38,465 nt of DNA from Merismopedia glauca CCAP 1448/3 (GCF_003003775.1 NZ_PVWJ01000043.1:1-38465), one strand, 5' to 3'. Positions 25,714 through 33,366 are shown, counted from the stretch's first letter. The notes: generated by a model from the letters alone, not told the origin. Made by a program: numbers and translations.

Positions 25714-26364
25714 ATGTTCAGTCCAATTTTAAAACAATTAGATTTAGCCAACTCATTTACTTTGACGGGATTAATTCTGAGTTTTTTCAGCGTAATCTTG
25801 GCAGTAAATGGCAAGTTTAATTTAGCAATTATTTGTTTAATTTATGCAGGAATTGTCGATTTACTGGACGGTTTGGTAGCTAGTAAAATCGAACGAACTC
25901 CTTTACAATCTGGGGCTGGCAAACAGTTAGATAGTGTAGTAGATCTCTGTTCTTTTGGCTTTGCACCTGCCCTGTTCGCTTACTGTTTTGGATTGAGAGA
26001 TTGGCTATCAATTACTATCCTGATTCTTTATTTAGGAGCTAATGCTTTACGGTTGGTATATTTTAATAATCAGGGTTTAGAAACTCAAGGAAAACAAGAA
26101 TACTTTACTGGATTGCCCGTTACTTACGCTGCTTTATTTATTCCTATTGCGTTTACGGCTCATTTTGTGTTACCGCTAACACAGATTAAGTTAGTTTTGG
26201 ATGGAGTTTATTTATTACTAGCGATCGCTATGGTAGCAGATTTTAAAATGCCCAAACTGCGAGGTATTTGGTATGTTATTTTTGGTGTAGGTGCGATCGC
26301 TCTCACGGTAATTTATACCTGGGCAATTTTTATTGTAGCTACATTTGCCTCTACTGCCAGATGA
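25714..26364 (+). CDS. CDP-alcohol phosphatidyltransferase, PssA-like (phosphatidylserine synthase)
   Basis: This 216-residue membrane enzyme has about six membrane segments and the CDP-alcohol phosphatidyltransferase motif: Asp 49, Asp 52-Gly 53, Ala 56, Gly 69, Asp 73 and Asp 77. The usual Arg after Ala 56 is Ser, with SKxxR following, as in some phosphatidylserine synthases. The following DSVVDLCSFGFAPA (73-86) is characteristic of PssA rather than PgsA. It would swap CMP for serine on CDP-diacylglycerol. It is the last gene of the plus-strand operon (20-base gap). Phosphatidylserine decarboxylase is encoded 3.6 kb away, which supports the serine assignment. Cyanobacteria generally do not make phosphatidylserine, so the gene is notable here. 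Confidence 0.82.
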   Translation: MFSPILKQLDLANSFTLTGLILSFFSVILAVNGKFNLAIICLIYAGIVDLLDGLVASKIERTPLQSGAGKQLDSVVDLCSFGFAPALFAYCFGLRDWLSITILILYLGANALRLVYFNNQGLETQGKQEYFTGLPVTYAALFIPIAFTAHFVLPLTQIKLVLDGVYLLLAIAMVADFKMPKLRGIWYVIFGVGAIALTVIYTWAIFIVATFASTAR

Positions 26365-26512
26365 GTCAAAAATTCTTCAATTTATTTTCATATGTCATTC
26401 TAAGTAAGCCAAATACATCAAAGGGGATAAAATGACCTCAAACCTATATTAGATAAGCCTTCTAGCCCTTTATTTAACCATTTTTTGTCTGAGTACCGTT
26501 AACAAGGTTAAG

Positions 26513-28039
26513 ATGAACGTTTATCAAAAATTCTTCAAGCTTATTCTGGCAGGCAATACAAACGTGCCTGCAATGATAAATGCTATTGTTAGAGCCACTT
26601 TGCAAGCTCGAAATGATACGCAAGATAGTACCTTAACCTTCCGTCAAGTACATATTTTTCATACTGAGCAGTCATTACAAGCTCTTACAGCTTCAGCAGC
26701 TTGGGAAGAAGCTCTAAAACATTATGAAATTTCTTCAACTAGGTTGGTACATCATGTAGCGAAAATAGAAGATTCTAATGTTGATAGATTTAGAGATCTT
26801 GTAGAGCAGTTACGAATGATCGTTAACCCACTTGATAATGCACAAAACTATATCGATCTAACAAGTGGTATTTCATCTCTCAAGTCTATTCTTGCTGTCT
26901 TTGCTTATGTACTTGACATAGAAAATATTTATTCTTTAGAAATAGACTTCTCTGATGATCCAGCCACCAGAAAAAAACAAGCTGGTCTTTTTTACCATGA
27001 GTTAGTGCAAGAAGCTATAAGCATAGAATATCGCAAGTTCCCACCTATAAGGGAGTTTGATACTTTTGGAAAATTGAACTACACAGAGGTTTTACGTCAT
27101 CGGTCAATTATTGATGAGCTTGTAGGTAGTTTGACAAGCTTATTACCTACCGGACTTGATCTTGAACATTTACGAGAGTCACTATTATCTGGAGTGAATT
27201 CTCGTTTAATCGGTGAAGTTACTCAAGAATCTTATAGTTATCGCCACTCCATTTTTGCCTCTTCTGCGGGCGTTGAAGAGGTTGCAAATATTATCCTGAC
27301 CATCGTGAAAAATGCTGATTTGGAGAATAAAACACTTGGTCAGAAGTTGGATGAAGTGAGGGATGTTTTTTCTAAAAATCCCAAGTACTTTGTTAACACT
27401 GAAACATTGGAGTACCTTACTAAATTAATTACTTCAGTCAGGAATGATATTGCCCATCCTTCCTCAAGAAATGGTTATTCAAAAGAATTAACAGCTATTC
27501 AGTCTCGATTGTCCTCCCAGTTGGCATTTGCGTTTCTGCAATTTACGACAAAAACGCTGAGTTCTTTTCTAGATCAAAATGGTCAACTTGTAAACATTCA
27601 AATTCTCGAAGCTCCAATTGAGGAAGAGCAGACATTTTTTTACTTTGGCTTCGACGGTGATTCTACTGGTGACTACCTAGATACGGCATTTAGTCAGTCG
27701 AGTGAGGATGAAGTAAGACAGCGAAGCCAAATAGTACATGGTGCGATTAGTGAATTAAAGAAGTTGATCTGCAAAGAGACAAGGGATCATAACAGCGTAG
27801 TTTTTGCTGAAGGTGACAACATTCTCTTTAAAGCACGTTATCAAGTAAGTCTGCTTAATGAGCTTCAAAGAATTTATAAGGATAAAACTGGGTTAACTGG
27901 CACTATAGGGTACGGTAAAACGTTACCTGAAGTTGCCTTGGCAATGCGTCTTTCTAAAGCAAAAGGTGGAGATAGTGTTATGGGCATAGCTTTGAAAGAT
28001 CCTGGAGAAGCAGGTAGTTCAGGTTCAACCGCAGGCTAA
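26513..28039 (+). CDS. CARF-like / HEPN / mCpol fusion (stand-alone cyclic-nucleotide defence-type protein)
   Basis: This 508-residue protein reads as three modules. Residues about 1-190 look like a CARF/SAVED-type Rossmann sensor, with the strand VHIFHT (46-51) and the motif IDLTSGISSLKS (114-125), which recalls the ligand-loop 'D-T-G' of CARF domains. Residues about 195-355 are helical and contain Arg 310-NDIA-His 315, an Rx4H motif of HEPN RNases. Residues about 374-495 match the minimal CRISPR polymerase: FYFGFDGDSTGDYLD (376-390; Asp 381, Asp 383), EGDNILF (433-439; Asp 435) and TGTIGYGKT...AK (462-484), the palm fold shared with Cas10 and GGDEF cyclases. It has an AAGG Shine-Dalgarno at 26504-26507, no HIP1 site, and no partner gene. 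The domain calls rest on motif recognition; the CARF part is the least certain. Confidence 0.75.
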   Translation: MNVYQKFFKLILAGNTNVPAMINAIVRATLQARNDTQDSTLTFRQVHIFHTEQSLQALTASAAWEEALKHYEISSTRLVHHVAKIEDSNVDRFRDLVEQLRMIVNPLDNAQNYIDLTSGISSLKSILAVFAYVLDIENIYSLEIDFSDDPATRKKQAGLFYHELVQEAISIEYRKFPPIREFDTFGKLNYTEVLRHRSIIDELVGSLTSLLPTGLDLEHLRESLLSGVNSRLIGEVTQESYSYRHSIFASSAGVEEVANIILTIVKNADLENKTLGQKLDEVRDVFSKNPKYFVNTETLEYLTKLITSVRNDIAHPSSRNGYSKELTAIQSRLSSQLAFAFLQFTTKTLSSFLDQNGQLVNIQILEAPIEEEQTFFYFGFDGDSTGDYLDTAFSQSSEDEVRQRSQIVHGAISELKKLICKETRDHNSVVFAEGDNILFKARYQVSLLNELQRIYKDKTGLTGTIGYGKTLPEVALAMRLSKAKGGDSVMGIALKDPGEAGSSGSTAG

Positions 28040-28080
28040 CACTTCAAGGCAGCGGATGGTCGAAAGCCGTTGATGTTGAG
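28034..28080 (+). other. possible attC-like hairpin at the 3' end of the mCpol gene
   Basis: Immediately at and after the stop codon the bases GGCTAAC, then TTCAAGGCAGCGG, a short loop, CCGTTGATGTTGAG and GTTGAGT show the spaced, imperfect inverted layout of integron attC sites. The outer box matches RYYYAAC at six of seven positions, and GTTGAGT fits GTTRRRY. Pairing is weak and no second site or integrase is present. Confidence 0.25.
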
Positions 28081-28190
28081 TTCAAAAAGGTTTGAGCGAA
28101 TTTTCAATTAATAACTGAACTGGAAATTCCTAGTGCTGAAACGTAGTCGTGATAACAACTAACGACTATCAAAATAATTGACCTTTTGAG

Positions 28191-28205
28191 TTATGCAAGA
28201 GGTCT
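28191..28205 (-). repeat. solo copy of the MITE family B end
   Basis: TTATGCAAGAGGTCT is the exact reverse complement of the first 15 bases of the element at 22801. No matching opposite end is seen on either side of the mCpol gene. It lies in the 196-base gap between that gene and the convergent alkyl-DHAP synthase gene, which otherwise shows only the attC-like hairpin. Confidence 0.6.
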
Positions 28206-28235
28206 AATGACGAGAAAAAAGATATTTATATGGAT

Positions 28236-29999
28236 TTAGATATCGCTTTCAGCTAAAATATTATTCCGAACGCCGAAAATATTCTGAGGATCGCTAGCTT
28301 TCTTGATCTGACGCAACAATTCAATACTAGCAGGAGATAGAGTATCCTTCATAAAATCCTGACGAATTTTACCTACTCCATGATGATGGGAAATAGAACC
28401 ACCATTGGCAATAATAGTTTGTCGTAAAGAATGCTCGATTTGACCGCAAATTACTTCTGGGTGTTCGACTCCTTTGATATAAACCGCAAACATAAAATAG
28501 ATACAAACTCCAGTGTGATAAGACTGGCTGATGCGATAAGAAAGATAGGGTTTTCCAGGTAAATTATATTGACGATGTAGTTCTTGAAGTTGCTGCGCTA
28601 CAGCATTACATACCTGCTGAATTTCGCTCCAAGGTACAGAGGTTTCAAATGTTTCGCCAGTAATATAATAAGAGGATAGAAAATCTCGTAAATAGGCGAT
28701 CGCATAAGTCAGCATATACCCTCGTTGCCCGTTAGTCGCCCCTGTAGCTAACCCTTGAAATTTTTTAGCTAAAGCATAGATATTAGTTTGTTGATAAGCA
28801 ACCTCTTCAGCAGCACCTTCCATGACAATAGTTGCAGCTACCATTTGTTGAGGATCGAAACCCCGCAGTTTCAGGACGTAGAATTTTTTGAGCTTGTCAA
28901 GATAAGCTAGAATGCTACTAGATTTGGGTTTTAAGGCTTGACCGAAACGAAACTGATTGTTATCTACCAAGCGGATACTGGCAGGGATAAAGCCACTGTG
29001 CGCCACTTCATAGAGAAATTTCACCCCTAGATCGAAGTTGGGGAAAATTAACGAACCGTACTTAGTCACCTGGGGGAGAGGATGAATCTTTATTACAGCC
29101 TGGATAATCAGTCCCAAATTACCTTCATTGCCAAATAAGAGATTTTGTAACTGCATTCCCATCGAAGCGCGAGGGGTTGGTGCAATTTGTTCGATTACGC
29201 CTGTTGGTGTCAGCAGGGTAATATTTTCTACTATTTGCTCGATATTACCGTAGCGGTTTTTCTTCATTCCACTAGCATTGGTGGCAATCCAACCTCCCAA
29301 AGTGGATAATTCTAAACTATCGGGTTCGTGTCCGCAGACAAAACCGTGTTGGCGTAATTCTGCTTCTAATTGTTTACCTGTAATTCCTGCTTGAAAGCAA
29401 GCGCGGAGATTTTCGCGATCGATCCACTCTAGTCGATTCATCCGCTTCATATCTACAGATACGATCGCGCGAGTTTCTGTTAATGGTAGTTTTAAAGCAC
29501 AGCTAACACTAGTTCCGCCACCAAAGGGTACGAGACAAACATCATACTTGATAGCTAGTTCAATTAATTTCTGAGCATCGGCAGTAGATTCACAGTAAAA
29601 TACCATATCTACCAAGCGTTCTAATTGAGAATATAGAACTTTGTGAACTTCTTCAAAAGTAGTTTGTCCGTGACTGTGAAGCAGACGTTCTGAGTCTTCA
29701 AAGCTATATTGATGGGCGGGAAATAAATCGGCGATCGCTTGAGTAAAATCAGCATTGCAATTGGGCGGTGTAATATAAGCTTGTTTTACTTCTTCTAAGA
29801 CATCTTTTAGCTCGATTTTGATGTCTAATAATTCTTCTATATAAGGGATTAGATAGGGCATTTTATACCCCGATAAAGCATAGCGATCGCCTGTCATAAT
29901 TACCGAGCGATCTTCATTAATTTTTAAAGAAGTATCCGCATAACCCCATTTATGTCCCCACAGAGCATTGTTAGAAGAGCGATCGCTTTTGTTTGTCAT
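28236..29999 (-). CDS. alkyldihydroxyacetonephosphate synthase (AGPS-like)
   Basis: This 587-residue FAD enzyme matches animal alkyl-DHAP synthase along its length. That enzyme swaps the acyl chain of acyl-DHAP for a fatty alcohol and so creates the ether bond of ether lipids. Visible matches are WGYADTS (18-24), LSGYKMP (42-48), the FAD motif PFGGGTSVS (158-166), GHEPDSLELSTLGGW (223-237), ASGMKKNRYGNIE (242-254), the catalytic Tyr 494 in SQSYHTG, and the His triple 538-540 in SHHHGVGK. There is no peroxisomal or signal sequence. The ATG at 29999 is chosen over a TTG at 30020 because it sits four bases after the stop of the decarboxylase gene. Generic FAD oxidases (GlcD/LDH type) lack this N-terminal WGY segment and the His triple. 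Confidence 0.92.
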   Translation of the reverse strand: MTNKSDRSSNNALWGHKWGYADTSLKINEDRSVIMTGDRYALSGYKMPYLIPYIEELLDIKIELKDVLEEVKQAYITPPNCNADFTQAIADLFPAHQYSFEDSERLLHSHGQTTFEEVHKVLYSQLERLVDMVFYCESTADAQKLIELAIKYDVCLVPFGGGTSVSCALKLPLTETRAIVSVDMKRMNRLEWIDRENLRACFQAGITGKQLEAELRQHGFVCGHEPDSLELSTLGGWIATNASGMKKNRYGNIEQIVENITLLTPTGVIEQIAPTPRASMGMQLQNLLFGNEGNLGLIIQAVIKIHPLPQVTKYGSLIFPNFDLGVKFLYEVAHSGFIPASIRLVDNNQFRFGQALKPKSSSILAYLDKLKKFYVLKLRGFDPQQMVAATIVMEGAAEEVAYQQTNIYALAKKFQGLATGATNGQRGYMLTYAIAYLRDFLSSYYITGETFETSVPWSEIQQVCNAVAQQLQELHRQYNLPGKPYLSYRISQSYHTGVCIYFMFAVYIKGVEHPEVICGQIEHSLRQTIIANGGSISHHHGVGKIRQDFMKDTLSPASIELLRQIKKASDPQNIFGVRNNILAESDI

Positions 30000-30003
30000 T
30001 AAT

Positions 30004-30912
30004 TTAGTTCTCAATCTCAATTTTTTTTCCGAGTCTACTACCTGCTAAGACTGCAACTTCAATCCCTTGAATTGAATCTTGTAATAAATCGGAATCGAAT
30101 AAAATCTTGCCTGGTTCAAAAAGCAGAATTATCGTCGAGCCTCCATATTGGAAATAGCCTTTTTCTTGACCTCTATTTACTCTTCCTGGTTTGTATGTTT
30201 GAATAATACTACTAACCGTCAATGCTCCAATTTCAATATAGGCAATACTGCCAAAGTTATCGGAATTGAATTGAGTAATAGCTCTTTGATTGCGACAGTA
30301 AATATCTGGTACTTTATTCAAAGCAATGGGATTGACAGAATGATATTCTCCTTTGATGTATTTTGCCGATTCGGCTATTCCGCTATCGGGAAAATGAAAG
30401 CGATGATAATCGTAGGGAGCAAGACGTAAAATGATGACATTTCCCCCAATATAAATATCTGAATTAATTGATGAGCCTAACAGTGAATCTAGAGAAAAAA
30501 ATTGATTTTTGACAGGTATTTTGCTAGTATATTTTAATTTTGAACAAACTAATATCTTGCCATCGCCAGGAGCGCAAAATGTATTGTCATCGGCAATAAA
30601 AGGTCTAACAGATGGCTTGAGTTGACGACAGAAAAAGGCGTTAAAACTGGAATATTCTGGGAGTGGTAATATGAGTTCTGTTGGATCTATTTCGTATTTA
30701 GCCACAAACCGATAAATCTGATGGCGACTATAAGATGAATCTTGATATTTGCCATAAATTACATTAAATATTTTCCGATTCAGAAAAACGTGCCAAACTA
30801 GATAACCAAGATAAGTTTCATATAACCACCGCAAGATATTTTCCTGAAAAATCTGTTCGGTAATTAACTCTCCTGAAAGGCGATCGCGATATAGTATTTT
30901 CCTAAAGCTCAT
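30004..30912 (-). CDS. psd: phosphatidylserine decarboxylase
   Basis: This enzyme decarboxylates phosphatidylserine to phosphatidylethanolamine, using a pyruvoyl group made by self-cleavage. The 302-residue proenzyme has Asp 117 in APGDGKI, the His pair 170/173 in PYDYHRFHFP, and the cleavage motif GGST (257-260, cut between Gly 258 and Ser 259) in YGGSTIILLFEPGKI. These make up the Asp-His-Ser triad. FNAFFCRQLKPSVRP (90-104) is a further family hallmark. It starts the minus-strand operon and is four bases from the alkyl-DHAP synthase gene. It is divergent from hisS across 128 bases. Cyanobacteria do not usually contain phosphatidylethanolamine, so an active copy is unexpected. Confidence 0.95.
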   Translation of the reverse strand: MSFRKILYRDRLSGELITEQIFQENILRWLYETYLGYLVWHVFLNRKIFNVIYGKYQDSSYSRHQIYRFVAKYEIDPTELILPLPEYSSFNAFFCRQLKPSVRPFIADDNTFCAPGDGKILVCSKLKYTSKIPVKNQFFSLDSLLGSSINSDIYIGGNVIILRLAPYDYHRFHFPDSGIAESAKYIKGEYHSVNPIALNKVPDIYCRNQRAITQFNSDNFGSIAYIEIGALTVSSIIQTYKPGRVNRGQEKGYFQYGGSTIILLFEPGKILFDSDLLQDSIQGIEVAVLAGSRLGKKIEIEN

Positions 30913-31040
30913 AAATTTTACTCAATTTTATCCCCATCAATTCCTCTGTTAGCTGGTGAGCTATAATCTTTACTCTGGCATTCATTCAAAGCGGTAGTAG
31001 CTGGGAATGCCTTTGAGGTGCTAGCAATCAAGAAATAGTA

Positions 31041-32414
31041 ATGGCGAGTAAAACAGAAAATATTAACTATAAGTTACCTAGCGGTTTTGATATTGAGTTA
31101 CTTCCTGGCGAAAAACGCTTGGAACAGCACCTAATCGATACTATTCGCCGCGTGTTTGAAAGCTATGGATTCACACCCATTGAAACTCCGGCTGTAGAAC
31201 GTCTGGAAGTTCTGCAAGCGAAGGGGAATCAGGGAGACAATATTATTTATAGCATTACCCCTTTAATCAGCGAAGATCGAACCGAAGAATCGAGCAGCGA
31301 TAGCAGAGGGCTAAAATTTGACCAAACAGTGCCTTTAGCAGCTTATATCGCTCGTCACCTCAACGATTTGACATTTCCCTTTGCACGCTACCAAATGGAT
31401 ATGGTTTTTCGGGGAGAAAGGGCAAAAAAAGGGCGCTATCGTCAATTTAGGCAGTGCGATATCGATGTAGTCGGTAGGGGTAGTTTAAGCTTACTATACG
31501 ATGCTCAAATGCCTGCTATTATTGCCGAGATTTTCTCAGCAGTTAATATAGGTAAATTCTTAATTAGAATTAGCAATCGTAAAGTATTAAAAGGGATGTT
31601 TCGATCGCTTGGCGTACAACCAGAGCAAATTAAGTCTTGCGTTAAAATCGTCGATACCCTGGATAAAGTAGGCGTAGAGAAGGTCAAAAAAGCTCTAGCA
31701 GAAACAGGAATTTCTTTAGACAAAAGCGATCGCATTATCGAGTTTTTGCAGATAAATGGCTCGGTAGATGAAGTATTAGGCAAATTAACTGCTCAAGGTG
31801 CGAATTTAGATAATGCTGAAGAGTTTAGTCAAGGAATCGCAGAATTACAGCAGGTGATAGAGGGGGTGCGATCGCTCGGCGTTTCCTCAGATTGCTATTG
31901 TATCGATTTATCTATCGCCCGTGGACTAGATTACTACACGGGGACGGTTTACGAAACAACTTTACTCGGCTACGAGTCTTTAGGTAGCATCTGTTCTGGT
32001 GGTAGATACGAAGAATTAGTGGGTACGTTTGCTGGAGAAACCATGCCTGGTGTCGGAATTTCCATCGGTTTAACCCGCTTGATGCGTCAACTTCTAGATG
32101 CAGGAATTTTGAAACCTCTATCTAGCACTCCCGCAAAAGTCATGGTACTCAATCTGCAAAACCACTTGATGAGTACTTACTTGCAAGTTTCTCAACTACT
32201 ACGTGCTTCGGGAATCAACGTTGTCACCGAGTTTAGTCAGCAAGCCATCGGCAAACAGTTCAAAAGAGCCGATCGCCTAGGCATCCCTTTATGTATAGTA
32301 ATTGGAGATGATGAGTATCAGGCTCAAACTTGTCGAATCAAGGTTTTAGCTAGTGGCGAACAAATAGATGTGCCCCTAGATAATTTAGTCGAACAGATCC
32401 AAAAGCTAATTTGA
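31041..32414 (+). CDS. hisS: histidyl-tRNA synthetase
   Basis: This is the 457-residue class II aminoacyl-tRNA synthetase that charges tRNA-His. Motif 2 FRGERAKKGRYRQFRQ (about 122-137), the histidine-specific RGLDYYTGTVYE (about 292-303) and motif 3 GVGISIGLTRLMR (about 338-350) are all present, followed by the C-terminal anticodon-binding domain. The N-terminus (LPSGFDIELLPGEKR) and an insertion of about 15 residues after SITPLISED are typical of cyanobacterial HisRS. It is a core gene and gives a chromosomal anchor beside the lipid locus. Confidence 0.97.
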   Translation: MASKTENINYKLPSGFDIELLPGEKRLEQHLIDTIRRVFESYGFTPIETPAVERLEVLQAKGNQGDNIIYSITPLISEDRTEESSSDSRGLKFDQTVPLAAYIARHLNDLTFPFARYQMDMVFRGERAKKGRYRQFRQCDIDVVGRGSLSLLYDAQMPAIIAEIFSAVNIGKFLIRISNRKVLKGMFRSLGVQPEQIKSCVKIVDTLDKVGVEKVKKALAETGISLDKSDRIIEFLQINGSVDEVLGKLTAQGANLDNAEEFSQGIAELQQVIEGVRSLGVSSDCYCIDLSIARGLDYYTGTVYETTLLGYESLGSICSGGRYEELVGTFAGETMPGVGISIGLTRLMRQLLDAGILKPLSSTPAKVMVLNLQNHLMSTYLQVSQLLRASGINVVTEFSQQAIGKQFKRADRLGIPLCIVIGDDEYQAQTCRIKVLASGEQIDVPLDNLVEQIQKLI

Positions 32415-32426
32415 AGTCAGGAGTTT

Positions 32427-32447
32427 TTACTCTTTACTCTTTACTCG
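32427..32447. repeat. heptamer tandem repeat (TTACTCT)
   Basis: TTACTCT, TTACTCT and TTACTCG are consecutive, 12 bases after the hisS stop and just before the convergent regulator gene. The unit is close to the reverse complement of the GAGTAAC unit at 36827-36854. Confidence 0.7.
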
Positions 32448-32462
32448 TCTCCCCAATCCCCA

Positions 32463-33248
32463 TTAAATCGAGTTAACCCTAGTCCTTTCCCTACCATTCC
32501 AATAATAGGGTCTTTCCTGCTGCACTTGAGGAGTGCGATCGCCACGCTGCACGCCAGCGCCATCGCTCAAAAGTTCCCAATTGAGCCTATAACCCACATT
32601 TCGCACTGTTTGAATCAAATTAGGCTGGCGGGGGTCGGTTTCAACCTTCTTCCTTAATGAGAGAATATGAGTATCAATTGTACGAGGATTATCTATAGCT
32701 TCTGGCCAAGCTCTGCGTAGTAGATCGGCTCTACTTAAAGGCGTTCCCCCAGCTTGAGCTAAAACATAGACTAAGCTGAATTCCTGGGGGGTTAAATCGA
32801 CTAATTGTCGTCGCCAATGGACGCGGCGTTGGATTAAATCTATTTTTAAATCCCCATACTCCAAAACTGCCGGAGCCGCTACGGTTCGACACCGACGGAG
32901 CAAAGCTTCAACTCTAGCAAGAAACTCTTGCATTCCAAAAGGTTTCGTCAGGTAGTCATCAGCACCAGCTTTGAGTCCCCTCACGATGTCAGCTTCACTT
33001 GTCCTAGCGGAAAGGATGAAGACTAAAGTTTGCTGATGTTGCAGCCACTTAGTCAACTCAATCCCATCTCCATCAGCCAAATCGGAATCGACAATTGCCA
33101 AAGTTGGTTGACGAGCATAAAACTTTTCCCTGGCTTCCGCAATATTTGCAGCTTGATCTACGCTGTAACCTACTTGTTGTAAATGCCAAGCTAGTAGATT
33201 TCGCAAATTATGGTTGCCTTCGATAATCAGAATCGGCAGAGGTATCAC
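32463..33248 (-). CDS. OmpR/PhoB-type response regulator with degenerate acidic pocket
   Basis: This 261-residue DNA-binding regulator has a receiver domain (about 4-118) with the phospho-acceptor Asp 54 (AIVDSDLADG), Ser 80 and Lys 102 (LTKPF), then a winged-helix domain (about 128-228) with TPQEFSLVYVLAQ, TIDTHILSLRKKV and VRNVGYRL. The usual acidic pair at the end of the first strand is Glu 10-Gly 11 instead of Glu/Asp-Asp. Loss of that Asp weakens magnesium binding, so phosphorylation may be reduced or absent. The tail of about 30 residues is polar and basic. No histidine kinase is encoded alongside. It starts with GTG. The target genes are unknown. Confidence 0.88.
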   Translation of the reverse strand: MIPLPILIIEGNHNLRNLLAWHLQQVGYSVDQAANIAEAREKFYARQPTLAIVDSDLADGDGIELTKWLQHQQTLVFILSARTSEADIVRGLKAGADDYLTKPFGMQEFLARVEALLRRCRTVAAPAVLEYGDLKIDLIQRRVHWRRQLVDLTPQEFSLVYVLAQAGGTPLSRADLLRRAWPEAIDNPRTIDTHILSLRKKVETDPRQPNLIQTVRNVGYRLNWELLSDGAGVQRGDRTPQVQQERPYYWNGRERTRVNSI

Positions 33249-33366
33249 AAAAATAACTTAACTTTTGCTGCTATTAAACCACAGGCTAGCAAACAAATCT
33301 CTAAACTTTTGTAGCTAGTGCTACTTCGATTGACCCACTTTGAGGGATTTTGCTAGTTGAGAAATA

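Noticed and set aside
25714-26364. Assignment as PgsA (phosphatidylglycerophosphate synthase)
   Set aside because: The DSVVDLCSFGFAPA stretch is typical of PssA-type enzymes, and a phosphatidylserine decarboxylase lies in the same locus.
26513-28039. Assignment as an ordinary GGDEF diguanylate cyclase
   Set aside because: There is no GG[DE]EF signature; the DGDSTGD and EGDNILF motifs and the absence of an inhibitory RxxD site fit the mCpol/Cas10 palm better.
28236-29999. Assignment as glycolate oxidase subunit GlcD or D-lactate dehydrogenase
   Set aside because: The N-terminal WGYADTS segment, the GHEPDSLELSTLGGW block and the His triple are features of alkyl-DHAP synthase rather than of those enzymes.
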